From RGIG250 sp045616885 (GTDB lineage: Bacteria > Bacillota > Negativicutes > Selenomonadales > Selenomonadaceae), in NCBI GenBank assembly GCA_045616885.1, contig JAZLHS010000112.1:1-41564 (forward strand): 41,564 nt of DNA, given 5' to 3'. Below the pieces are notes generated by a model. It saw nothing but the letters and a program-made list of their open reading frames with translations, ran no database searches and was not told the DNA's origin. How positions within the stretch are numbered: the stretch's first letter is position 1; every line of letters begins with the position of its first letter. Position numbers and translations under genes: made by a program. This document shows, one piece after another, positions 32,327-40,650 of the stretch.

Positions 32327-34027
32327 TTATTTACCGGCCTTCATGCGGTTGACGGCAGAGACGAGAGCCATGACGGAAGCGGTGATAATATCGGTATCCA
32401 TACCGGCACCCCAGTGCATCGTACCCTCGCTGTCCTTTATGCCGATGTATGCCATAGCGCGGGAGGTGGAGCCGATTTCCAGTGCATGCTCGCTGTAGAC
32501 AAGGTCGCTGTAGGTGACGCCGAGGTTCGTCTTGATGGCATTGCTGATGGCATCGAGACGACCGTTGCCCACTGCCTTGTAGGTCATTTCTTTGTTGTCT
32601 ACGATGAAGTGAACTTCACCGGCGCGAGTACCATTGGGATCCTTCTTCAGGAGGAAGTCTACCAGCTTAATCGGAGCCTCGACATTTACATACTCTTCCT
32701 GGAAAATCTGATAAATCTCGTCAGGCTGCAGCTCCTGATGACGATGATCGGAAACAGACTTGACGCAGTAGCCGAAATCCTCGCGCATGTTCTTCGGCAT
32801 GTCGATGCCGTACTTGTTCTCCATGATGAAGCCGACGCCGCCCTTGCCGGACTGGCTGTTGATGCGGATGACGTCGCCATCGTAGCGGCGGCCGACATCC
32901 TGCGGGTCTACCGGCAGATACGGAACCGTCCAGCGATCCTGCTCCTTCTCCTCATGCCACTTCATACCCTTGGCGATAGCATCCTGATGAGAGCCGGAGA
33001 ATGCAGCGAAAACAAGGGCACCGGCATAAGGCTGACGAGCATGAACGGTCATGCGGGTCACCCGCTCGTACATATCTACGAGGGCCGGCATATTGGTAAA
33101 ATCAAGCTGCGGGTCAATGCCCAGAGCAAACATATTCATCGCGATGGTAACGATGTCGGCATTGCCGGTACGCTCACCGTTGCCGAAGAGAGTACCCTCG
33201 ATGCGGTCGGCACCGGCCAAGAGACCCAGCTCGGAGTCAGCTACGCCGCAACCCCGGTCGTTGTGCGGATGGAGGGACAGTACGACATTGTCACGGTATT
33301 TCAGATTCTGAGAGATATATGCTACCTGCATAGCGTAGATGTGCGGCATGGACATCTCGACCGTGACCGGAATATTGATGATGGCCTTGCGGTCAGCAGT
33401 GGGCTGCCATACGTCGAGGACTGCGTTGCAAACTTCCAGAGCATACTCCGGCTCGGTGCCGGTGAAGCTCTCCGGCGAATACTCGAAGCGATAATCGGCA
33501 CCGGCTTCCTCGGTGAGCTGCTTGAGGAGCTTTGCGCCGTCGACAGCAATCTGCTTTATCTCATCCTTGCTCATCTTGAACACCTGCTGACGCTGAGCGA
33601 AGGAAGTGGAGTTGTAGACATGGACGATGGCGTTCTTTACGCCCTTCAGTGCCTCAAAGGTCTTCTTGATGATATGCTCGCGAGCCTGAGTAAGAACCTG
33701 AATGGTAACATCGTCGGGAATGAGGTCTTCCTCAACCAGTCGGCGCAGGAAAGCATACTCGGTCTCGCTGGCGGCCGGGAAACCGACCTCTATCTCCTTG
33801 AAGCCAATCTTAACGAGAGTCTTGTAGAACTCGATTTTTTCATCAAGGGACATGGGGATAATGAGCGCCTGATTGCCATCGCGGAGGTCTACGCTGCACC
33901 AGGTAGGAGCCTTGTCGGGATATTGCTTCTGGGCCCAGCTCATATCACAGACCGGCGGCATGAAATAGCCGGGACGGTATTTTGAGCAATTGGGCATCAT
34001 GTTCTTCTGTACGGTGTTGGTCTGCAT
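32327..34027 (-). CDS. leuA: 2-isopropylmalate synthase LeuA (long form)
   Basis: A 566-residue enzyme that condenses acetyl-CoA with 2-oxoisovalerate, the first committed step to leucine. It is the LeuA2 type (DREAM-type HMGL barrel starting CSVDLRDGNQALIIPMS, then EIEVGFPAASETEYAF and SLHPHNDRGCGVADSELGLLAGADRIEGTLFGNGERTGN). The C-terminal LeuA dimer/regulatory domain binds leucine for feedback inhibition. AAGGAGG precedes ATG 34027; the in-frame extension to 34108 lies in the T-box leader. It is single-gene, with a leucine T-box upstream and a terminator downstream. Confidence 0.95.
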   Translation of the reverse strand: MQTNTVQKNMMPNCSKYRPGYFMPPVCDMSWAQKQYPDKAPTWCSVDLRDGNQALIIPMSLDEKIEFYKTLVKIGFKEIEVGFPAASETEYAFLRRLVEEDLIPDDVTIQVLTQAREHIIKKTFEALKGVKNAIVHVYNSTSFAQRQQVFKMSKDEIKQIAVDGAKLLKQLTEEAGADYRFEYSPESFTGTEPEYALEVCNAVLDVWQPTADRKAIINIPVTVEMSMPHIYAMQVAYISQNLKYRDNVVLSLHPHNDRGCGVADSELGLLAGADRIEGTLFGNGERTGNADIVTIAMNMFALGIDPQLDFTNMPALVDMYERVTRMTVHARQPYAGALVFAAFSGSHQDAIAKGMKWHEEKEQDRWTVPYLPVDPQDVGRRYDGDVIRINSQSGKGGVGFIMENKYGIDMPKNMREDFGYCVKSVSDHRHQELQPDEIYQIFQEEYVNVEAPIKLVDFLLKKDPNGTRAGEVHFIVDNKEMTYKAVGNGRLDAISNAIKTNLGVTYSDLVYSEHALEIGSTSRAMAYIGIKDSEGTMHWGAGMDTDIITASVMALVSAVNRMKAGK

Positions 34028-34110
34028 TGTCGTATCCTCCTTGGGGTTCTCTTGTATGTCGAAATAATAAAGCGGCTCGTCAGAGACCGCGCTGTCGGCT
34101 GTAAACAAAA

Positions 34111-34345
34111 AAGCCTTTCGTCATAGAGACGAAAGGCATTGCCTGCGTGGTACCACTCTGCTTCACGAGAAGGGCGCTGCCCTCTGTATCTCGTGCACTC
34201 TCTCTGTAACGGTGAGTTCCGTCGCCGCCTACTCGCTTTCACTTTCGGGGACGCAGCTCCGCGGCGAGTTCATCGCTTCCTTTAGACGCCGCCTTCACAC
34301 CGCCCGGCAGCTCTCTGAGAATAATCGGCGATTACTTTTCCGCTT
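34111..34345 (-). promoter_or_regulatory. T-box riboswitch (leucine) upstream of leuA
   Basis: On the minus strand, in order: Stem I with AGAGAG and a distal arm; a specifier segment GAA-CTC, whose CTC codon is leucine; the T-box core GTGGTACCACG, in which TGGT can pair with the tRNA 3' end (discriminator A, as in tRNA-Leu); and a terminator stem, GCCTTTCGTC (34113-34122) with its complement 34128-34137, followed by TTTTTT. Uncharged tRNA-Leu would stabilise the antiterminator and switch leuA on. The upstream edge of Stem I is approximate. The rest of the 34346-34437 gap should hold the promoter; I see only a weak TTGCAA-N17-TAAGCT candidate. Confidence 0.88.
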
Positions 34346-34437
34346 CTTAGCTTTTGCTGTTTCTGTTATAGACGGTAGCTTAACACATGATAAATCTTTT
34401 TGCAAGCTATTTGTGTTACAGCTTTACAAAATTATTA

Positions 34438-35481
34438 TCAAAAATATGTCAGCGACGCCTTCTTCCATTCCTTTACGGAATAGAGGATGATGCGGTCGCC
34501 AAGGCCCTCATACCTGTCTGCCATCGCTGCAGCTATGCTCTCTACCTCTTCACGGCTGTGACCGTGAATCATGGTATAGAGCGTATACGGCCAGCCCTTT
34601 GCCTCGTCGGCCCGGCGGCGATAGCAGTGCGATACACGCTGCTCCGTTGCCGCAATGGCCCCGCCGATTTCGTCCGCCTGTTCATCCGGCACCTGCCAGA
34701 CACAGAGACCATTGGCTGTATAGCCGGCTCGCTGATGAGCCAGCACGATACCGATACGGCGCATTACGCCCAGCGACAGATACTTATTGATTCGTGCCAG
34801 CACATCGCTGACCGGTGTCTGCAGCATCTTCGCCAAAAAGTCATAGGGATTCTCCACTATCGGCAGCTCTGAGGAAAGAAGATGAATCAGCTTCTTGTCC
34901 AAGTGATCCAGCGAACCCAGTGCGTCACTGTCGTTTCGCTCTGCCCCTATGTTTCCCTGCGGCTTAATCTCTGCCGTCCGCGGGCCCAGATGCAGCCGCT
35001 TATCTTCCATGGGAAGGGTAACTCTTATCTTATAGGATTTTTCACTGGGCAGCTCGATTAGCGAATTCACGCCTTCAGCCCGACTCAGTGCTTCCAGTAC
35101 CAGCTGCTTCTCTGCATCATCCATCGTCAGCAGGGTAAACCACAGCTGATATCTGCCCTCACGCTCGTAGTTATGCGTTACTCCGGGAAAGCGATTTATG
35201 AAATGCGCAATGCCGGCCAGATTCTCCTCATCCACCGACAGGGCAACCAGCGTTCCCCGATAGCCGAGCCGATGTGAGGAAAAGAACGCTCCCATCCTCC
35301 GGATGTAGCCTTCTCGTTTCAGGGCAGCCGCTCTTGCAATGACTACCCGTTCATATATCCCCAGCTCCTGCGCAACCACGGCAAACGGTCTCTCTGTTAC
35401 CGGTAGACCATGCTGTAATGCATCTAGTATGGCTCTGTCAACATTGCTCAGTTCACCGTTGACATTAGAAATATCATTCAT
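34438..35481 (-). CDS. AhbA-AhbB-like fusion (siroheme decarboxylase family, Lrp/AsnC fold)
   Basis: A 347-residue protein of two homologous Lrp/AsnC-like modules. Each has an N-terminal winged-helix-like part (DRAILDALQHGLPVTERPFAVVAQELG at 15-42; DKKLIHLLSSELPIVENPYDFLAKML near 196-222) and a sensor-like domain (FFSSHRLGYRGTLVALSV...THNYERE; VLAHQRAGYTANGLCVWQV...SHCYRRR). That is the layout of AhbA and AhbB, the two subunits that decarboxylate siroheme to didecarboxysiroheme in the alternative haem and haem-d1 routes. Here they appear joined by a linker near 165-190. A role as a transcription regulator is possible but less likely. No other haem genes are adjacent. See the promoter entry for the operator-like repeat. 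Confidence 0.8.
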   Translation of the reverse strand: MNDISNVNGELSNVDRAILDALQHGLPVTERPFAVVAQELGIYERVVIARAAALKREGYIRRMGAFFSSHRLGYRGTLVALSVDEENLAGIAHFINRFPGVTHNYEREGRYQLWFTLLTMDDAEKQLVLEALSRAEGVNSLIELPSEKSYKIRVTLPMEDKRLHLGPRTAEIKPQGNIGAERNDSDALGSLDHLDKKLIHLLSSELPIVENPYDFLAKMLQTPVSDVLARINKYLSLGVMRRIGIVLAHQRAGYTANGLCVWQVPDEQADEIGGAIAATEQRVSHCYRRRADEAKGWPYTLYTMIHGHSREEVESIAAAMADRYEGLGDRIILYSVKEWKKASLTYF

Positions 35482-35493
35482 ATTTTTCTCCGT

Positions 35494-35539
35494 TACAATA
35501 AATATAGTCTATTGTAGCGCCTAATGCTAAAAAAATCAA
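35494..35539 (-). promoter_or_regulatory. Promoter of the AhbAB-like gene with overlapping inverted repeat
   Basis: On the minus strand, TTGATT (plus 35534-35539), a 17-bp spacer and TACAAT (plus 35511-35516). A perfect 7-bp inverted repeat, TACAATA (35494-35500), N9, TATTGTA (35510-35516), covers the -10 and the transcription start. The -35 overlaps the T-tract side of the engB terminator. Confidence 0.65.
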
Positions 35540-35540
35540 C

Positions 35541-35574
35541 AAAAATCCGCTCTCAGCTTCAACCTAAGAGCGGA
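35541..35574 (-). terminator. Terminator of the lon-engB unit
   Basis: TCCGCTCT-C-AG and its partner CT-A-AGAGCGGA (35546-35574) form an 11-bp stem with one internal mismatch. TTTTT follows on the minus strand. Confidence 0.85.
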
Positions 35575-35582
35575 AAGTTGGT

Positions 35583-36206
35583 TTATTCCGCAATTGCTTC
35601 AGCAATTGCACTCAAAAGCTCTGCCCTGCCGATGCCCTTCACGGAAGAGTACGGCAGTACATCCAAATCAGGAACGCCAAGCACTCGCTTAATGCGGCTG
35701 ACGCTCTCCAGCTGTGCCTGCTTGCCAAGCTTGTCCATCTTGGTCGCGATTACCAGCACCGGGATATTGTGGCTGACCAGCCAGTTGAACATATAGATAT
35801 CTGAAGCCATCGGCTCATGACGGCTGTCGATGAGCTGGCAGACGAATTTCAGCTGCGGGCTGGTCTGCAGGTATTCCTCGATGAAGTTCGCCCAGTTCAG
35901 GCGCTCGCTCTTGGCTGCCTTTGCGTAGCCATAGCCCGGAAGGTCAACCAGATAGAAGTCATACCGGCGTCCCTTGGAGGCAATGTTCGCTCCCACAAGG
36001 AAGAAGTTTATCATCTGCGTTTTTCCGGGAGTCTTGGAAGTATGAGCAAGATTGCGGCGATTCATCAGAGAATTGGTCAGAGTCGATTTGCCGACATTGG
36101 AGCGGCCAACGAAAGCTATCTCCGGCCGCTTCTCCAGCGGATACTGACTCTTGGCTATTGCCGAGGTCAGAAAGCTCGCACCGGTAATGTTTACGATTTC
36201 AGCCAT
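35583..36206 (-). CDS. engB: Ribosome biogenesis GTPase EngB (YsxC/YihA)
   Basis: A 207-residue essential GTPase acting in large-subunit assembly. G1 is GRSNVGKST (34-42), then the switch region TSKTPGKTQMINFF, G3 DLPGYG and G4 ATKMDKL. The start is ATG 36206 with GGGAGG 7 bp upstream, 2 bp after the lon stop; two in-frame upstream ATGs are too close to or ahead of the site. Adjacency to lon is conserved in Bacillota. Confidence 0.95.
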   Translation of the reverse strand: MAEIVNITGASFLTSAIAKSQYPLEKRPEIAFVGRSNVGKSTLTNSLMNRRNLAHTSKTPGKTQMINFFLVGANIASKGRRYDFYLVDLPGYGYAKAAKSERLNWANFIEEYLQTSPQLKFVCQLIDSRHEPMASDIYMFNWLVSHNIPVLVIATKMDKLGKQAQLESVSRIKRVLGVPDLDVLPYSSVKGIGRAELLSAIAEAIAE

Positions 36207-36208
36207 TT

Positions 36209-38548
36209 TCATACCTCCCATACATGACGGAGCACCTCGTCCATAGTCTCCACCGGGACGAACTCCAAGTCTTTTCTTACTGCCTCCGGAATATCAACGA
36301 TATCCTTCTCGTTTTCCTTCGGCAAAATTATCGTTTTCATGCCCTCGCGATGCGCGGCAAGAACCTTCTCCTTCAGACCGCCGATAGCCATCACCCGACC
36401 GCGGAGAGTAATCTCGCCGGTCATTGCCACGTCTCCGCGAACCTTTTTGCCGGTGAGTGCCGATATCATTGCCGTGGCCATGGTAATACCTGCCGACGGG
36501 CCGTCCTTGGGAATGGCTCCCTCCGGCAGATGGATGTGAATGTCGTTCTTCTCGTAAAATTCCGCCGGCAGCTGCAGCTCATTGCTGCGGCTTCTGATGT
36601 AGGAGAGACCGGCTCGTGCCGATTCCTTCATCACATCGCCCAGCTGGCCGGTGAGGATGAGCTGTCCCTTGCCCGGCAGCACCCCCGCCTCGGTAGGAAG
36701 GATGTCGCCGCCTACCGAAGTCCAAGCCATACCAGTTACTACACCCACCTGCGCCTTGTGGTCAGCCTTGGAGCGGCCGAAGCGGGGACGCTCCAGATAT
36801 TTCTCCAGCTCGCTGGCTTTCAGTCGTACTGTCTTGCGCTGGCTCTCGTCACTCTCCACGATTTCTCTGGCCACCTTGCGGCAGAGACGGGTGAGCGTGC
36901 GCTCCAGCTCGCGGACACCGGCTTCCCGGGTATATTCATTTATGAGCCGCCGGATGACCGGCAGTCCGATAGCTACGTCCTTCGCTTTCAGACCGGTTGC
37001 CTTCCGGGCGCGGCTCACCAGAAATCCCTTGGCTATTTCTTCCTTCTCTGCCGCCGTATAGCTTGACAGCTCCACTATCTCCAGACGGTCTCGCAGGGCA
37101 CGGGGAATTTCCGCACCGTTATTGGCGGTGACTATCCACAGCACCTCGGACAAATCAAAGGGCAGACCGATGTAGTGGTCGGTAAAGAATTCACTCTGAA
37201 CAGGGTCCAGTATTTCCAGCAGTGCCGCCGCCGGATTGCCTCGGAAATCGGCATTCAGCTTATCTACTTCATCCAGCAGGAACACAGGATTTTTCGTTCC
37301 TGCCTTTTTTATTCCCTCAATGATTCGACCGGGCATCGCTCCTACATAGGTACGGCGATGACCACGCAGCTCGGCTTCGTCATGGACGCCGCCCAGCGCC
37401 GCTCTCACGAAGTTGCGTCCGGTTGCCCGGGCAATGGACGACGCAAGAGAAGTCTTACCTACACCCGGAGGGCCTACAAGACAGAGGATGGGCGCCCGAC
37501 GGGCTTCAGACTCCTTGGAGTCCTTTGTCAGCTTGCGGACAGCCAGATAGTCAAGTATCCTCTCCTTGACCTTCTCCAATCCGTAGTGGTCATGATTGAG
37601 TATCTCTTCCGCCCGCTTCAGGCTGTCGTTGTCCTCCGTGGACACACGCCAAGGCATATCCAGCAGCCACTCCACATAGTTGCGGGCTACCGCTGCCTCC
37701 TGAGCGTACACCGACATTCCGGCCAGATGGCTTATTTCCTTCTCCGCCGTTTCCTTCACGGCATCAGGATAATCACCCGCCGCCAGCCGCTCCTTCAGCT
37801 TCTCTATCTCGCCATCCCGGCTTACTTCATCCCCCAGCTCTTCATGGATGGCCTTTATCTTCTCCCGGAGGTAGAAATCCTTCTGGACTTTCTCTACCCT
37901 CGCCCGGAACTTGGTATCTATCTGCTGTTCAAGGGACTGTATCTCAATCTCCCGATGAAGATGATTGTACAGCAGTTCCAGTCGTTTCCGCAGGTTCAGT
38001 GTATCGAGAAGCTCCTGCTTCTGGTCAAGCTTCAGATTAAGGTGTCCGCTGATGACATCGGCCATTCGCGGCAGGTCGTCGGTAATGGCCACAGAAATCA
38101 GAGCCTCGGCCGGCAGCTGCTTGGACATCTTGACCCATTCCTCGAAGGCGTGAACTACCGCTCTCACCAGCGCGGTAAGCTCCATCGAGTCATCTGCCCC
38201 CTCGTCGGTCTCCGGCTGAACTGCCACCAGATCAAAGCTGGCCTCGTGGTTCATCTTCAGGAGCCGAGCCTTCCACAGCCCCTCTACTACTACTCTGGCT
38301 CCACCGTTAGGGAGACGCATTACCTGCTTTATCTCCGCTACGGTGCCCATTTCGTACAAATCACTCATCTCCGGGCTTTGGGTGTTCTCATCCCGCTGGG
38401 CTAGCAAAAATATTTTCTTGTCATTCTGGTTGGCCGTCTCTACCGCCGCCAGAGAACGCGCTCTGCCCACATCGAAGTTGATTATCATGTAGGGGAAAAT
38501 CATCATGCCCCGCAAAGGGAGCAAAGGGTAAATCTGCGGATCGCTCAT
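36209..38548 (-). CDS. lon: ATP-dependent protease Lon
   Basis: A 779-residue LonA protease: substrate-binding N-domain (YPLLPLRGMMIFPYM...), coiled coil, AAA+ domain with Walker A GPPGVGKTS near residue 355 and Walker B FLLDEVDK, then the protease domain with the catalytic serine in KDGPSAGITMA near 680 and the partner lysine in GGLKEKVLAAHREG. AAGGATG precedes the ATG. A terminator lies between clpX and lon, so it may have its own promoter; I cannot place one with confidence. Confidence 0.96.
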   Translation of the reverse strand: MSDPQIYPLLPLRGMMIFPYMIINFDVGRARSLAAVETANQNDKKIFLLAQRDENTQSPEMSDLYEMGTVAEIKQVMRLPNGGARVVVEGLWKARLLKMNHEASFDLVAVQPETDEGADDSMELTALVRAVVHAFEEWVKMSKQLPAEALISVAITDDLPRMADVISGHLNLKLDQKQELLDTLNLRKRLELLYNHLHREIEIQSLEQQIDTKFRARVEKVQKDFYLREKIKAIHEELGDEVSRDGEIEKLKERLAAGDYPDAVKETAEKEISHLAGMSVYAQEAAVARNYVEWLLDMPWRVSTEDNDSLKRAEEILNHDHYGLEKVKERILDYLAVRKLTKDSKESEARRAPILCLVGPPGVGKTSLASSIARATGRNFVRAALGGVHDEAELRGHRRTYVGAMPGRIIEGIKKAGTKNPVFLLDEVDKLNADFRGNPAAALLEILDPVQSEFFTDHYIGLPFDLSEVLWIVTANNGAEIPRALRDRLEIVELSSYTAAEKEEIAKGFLVSRARKATGLKAKDVAIGLPVIRRLINEYTREAGVRELERTLTRLCRKVAREIVESDESQRKTVRLKASELEKYLERPRFGRSKADHKAQVGVVTGMAWTSVGGDILPTEAGVLPGKGQLILTGQLGDVMKESARAGLSYIRSRSNELQLPAEFYEKNDIHIHLPEGAIPKDGPSAGITMATAMISALTGKKVRGDVAMTGEITLRGRVMAIGGLKEKVLAAHREGMKTIILPKENEKDIVDIPEAVRKDLEFVPVETMDEVLRHVWEV

Positions 38549-38590
38549 TTATATACATCCTTAAAATCGGGATAAATAACAACTAATTTC

Positions 38591-38627
38591 AAAAACAAGG
38601 GGCTATTGCAGCAGCAATGACCCCTTG
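38591..38627 (-). terminator. Terminator after clpX
   Basis: On the minus strand, CAAGGGG...ATTGC, a 4-nt loop, GCAAT...CCCCTTG, then TTTTTG. The long stem has a small internal loop. Confidence 0.87.
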
Positions 38628-38646
38628 CATTTTCTTGCAGTCTATA

Positions 38647-39936
38647 TCACGCTGTGACCGCCCGGCTGCCTCGCTTATCGCTCTTTACCGGCTGCAGGGT
38701 GATGATTGGCTTCTGCTCCCCGTTGATGACCTCTGCGGTGATGCGGCAGGCACTGGCTCCCTCGACTGAGGGCAGCTCGTACATAACATCCCGCATGACA
38801 TCCTCCACGATAGAGCGAAGTCCTCTGGCGCCGGTCTTTCGCTTCAGCGCCTTCTTAGCGATAGCCCTCACTGCCCCCTCATCGAAGGTCAGCTTCACGC
38901 CATCCATATCAAGCAGCTTCTGATACTGCTTGGCCAGAGCGTTTTTCGGCTCGGTAATGATGCTGCAAAGAGCATCCTCCGCCAGCGCATTCAGCGTCAC
39001 TATCACCGGCACACGACCGACGAATTCCGGTATCAGACCGGCTTTCAGCAAATCTTCCGGCTCCAGCTTCGCCAATACAGCGTCCTCGCTGAGGTTCTCC
39101 TTGCTTTTCACTGCGGCTCCGAAGCCAATGGAGTTCTTGCCCAGTCGGTTGCTGATTATCTTATCAATGCCGGCAAAGGCACCGCCACAAATAAACAGGA
39201 TATCGGTGGTATCTATCTGTACCATTTCCTGATGGGGGTGCTTTCTGCCGCCCTGCGGCGGAACAGAGGCAATCGTACCTTCCATTATCTTCAGCAGAGC
39301 CTGCTGGACACCCTCGCCGGAAACATCTCTCGTAATAGAGGTATTCTCCGACTTCCTGGCGATTTTATCTATTTCGTCAATGTAGACTATGCCCTTCTCT
39401 GCCCGCTCGATATCGCCGTCTGCGGCCTGAATGAGCTTCAGGAGGATATTCTCTACATCCTCGCCCACATAGCCGGCCTCTGTGAGGCTGGTGGCATCGG
39501 CAATGGCAAAGGGTACCTTCAATATCCGCGCCAACGTCTGCGCCAGCAGAGTCTTGCCGCTGCCGGTGGGGCCCAGCATCAGCACATTTGACTTCTGAAT
39601 TTCCACCTCAGCATAGTCCCCGCCGCCGCGAGGTCTGTCAGCGGAATTTATGCGCTTGTAGTGATTGTAGACGGCTACCGACAAGGCTTTTTTCGCCTCA
39701 TCCTGACCGATTACATACTGGTCGAGAATTTCCCGGATAGCCTTTGGCTTCGGCACTTCGGCCAGATTTGCCTCGATTGGCTCATCGCCCAGCTCTTCCT
39801 CTACTATCTCGTTGCACAGTTCAATACATTCGTCGCAGATATAAACACCGGGACCGGCTACCAGCTTGCGAACCTGGTCCTGCATTTTCCCACAGAAGGA
39901 GCATTTCAACTGACCTTTATCTTCTCCGAAGTTCAA
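38647..39936 (-). CDS. clpX: ATP-dependent Clp protease ATP-binding subunit ClpX
   Basis: A 429-residue AAA+ unfoldase that feeds ClpP. The N-terminal zinc-binding domain has Cys12, Cys15, Cys34 and Cys37. Walker A is GPTGSGKT near 117-124, followed by the pore and the sensor segments GVIPEFVGRVPV-like. The initiation codon is TTG at 39936, supported by AAAGGAGGG about 8-9 bp upstream and no better ATG. It lies 34 bp after clpP, probably co-transcribed. Confidence 0.95.
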   Translation of the reverse strand: MNFGEDKGQLKCSFCGKMQDQVRKLVAGPGVYICDECIELCNEIVEEELGDEPIEANLAEVPKPKAIREILDQYVIGQDEAKKALSVAVYNHYKRINSADRPRGGGDYAEVEIQKSNVLMLGPTGSGKTLLAQTLARILKVPFAIADATSLTEAGYVGEDVENILLKLIQAADGDIERAEKGIVYIDEIDKIARKSENTSITRDVSGEGVQQALLKIMEGTIASVPPQGGRKHPHQEMVQIDTTDILFICGGAFAGIDKIISNRLGKNSIGFGAAVKSKENLSEDAVLAKLEPEDLLKAGLIPEFVGRVPVIVTLNALAEDALCSIITEPKNALAKQYQKLLDMDGVKLTFDEGAVRAIAKKALKRKTGARGLRSIVEDVMRDVMYELPSVEGASACRITAEVINGEQKPIITLQPVKSDKRGSRAVTA

Positions 39937-39970
39937 GATGACAGCCCTCCTTTGTCTTATTTATCGTTAA

Positions 39971-40576
39971 TTACTCTTCCTTGCCTGCCGACGGGCGGTT
40001 TACTACCACCTGATCGATGAGGCCGTACGCCTTGGCTTCCTCAGCGCTCATGAAATTGTCGCGCTCGGTGTCCTGATTGATACGGTCTACCGGCTGACCG
40101 GTATGCTTCTCATAGATTCCGTTCAGAATCTCGCGCATCCTAAGAATTTCTTTGGCCTGAATCTGAATGTCAGTAGACTGACCGCGAGCACCGCCCAGCG
40201 GCTGGTGAATCATGATACGGGACAGAGGCAGCGCATAGCGCTTGCCGGGAGCACCGGCGGCGAGAAGCAGAGAGCCCATGCTGGCAGCCTGACCGATGCA
40301 GATAGTCGATACATCCGGGCGGATGTACTGCATGGTGTCATAGATAGCCAGACCGGCCGTGATGACACCGCCGGGGCTGTTGATGTAGAGATGGATATCC
40401 TTGTCCGGATCCTCAGACTCCAGGAACAGCAGCTGTGCTACTACAAGGTTTGCTACATCGTCATTTATCTCTCCGCCCAGAAAGACAATGCGGTCCTTCA
40501 GCAGGCGGGAATAGATATCGTAGGAGCGCTCACCGCGATTGGTCTGCTCCACGACCATAGGAACCATATAGCCCAT
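39971..40576 (-). CDS. clpP: ATP-dependent Clp protease proteolytic subunit ClpP
   Basis: A 201-residue serine protease that forms the barrel partner of ClpX. The catalytic triad is visible as Ser99 (GQAASMGS), His124 (MIHQPLGG) and Asp173 (DTERDNFM). The N-terminal MVVEQTNRGERSYDIYSRLLKDRI is typical. AAAGGAG lies 7 bp before the ATG. Confidence 0.96.
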   Translation of the reverse strand: MGYMVPMVVEQTNRGERSYDIYSRLLKDRIVFLGGEINDDVANLVVAQLLFLESEDPDKDIHLYINSPGGVITAGLAIYDTMQYIRPDVSTICIGQAASMGSLLLAAGAPGKRYALPLSRIMIHQPLGGARGQSTDIQIQAKEILRMREILNGIYEKHTGQPVDRINQDTERDNFMSAEEAKAYGLIDQVVVNRPSAGKEE

Positions 40577-40598
40577 GATGTTCTCCTTTTAAGTCAAA

Positions 40599-40629
40599 AC
40601 GGAGGGCGGGCTCTAAGCCTGCCCTCCGT
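40599..40629 (-). terminator. Hairpin after the trigger factor gene
   Basis: ACGGAGGGC (40599-40607) pairs with GCCCTCCGT (40621-40629), extended inward with one wobble. The minus strand continues with TTTTGACTT, a weak T-tract, so it may be a partial terminator before clpPX. Confidence 0.7.
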
Positions 40630-40650
40630 ACTATTCACATACTTAAGGAA

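Noticed and set aside
32414..33985. 523-codon plus-strand open frame opposite leuA
   Set aside because: Antisense to a full-length, clearly recognised LeuA, with low-complexity Leu/Val/Asp-rich sequence and no family resemblance.
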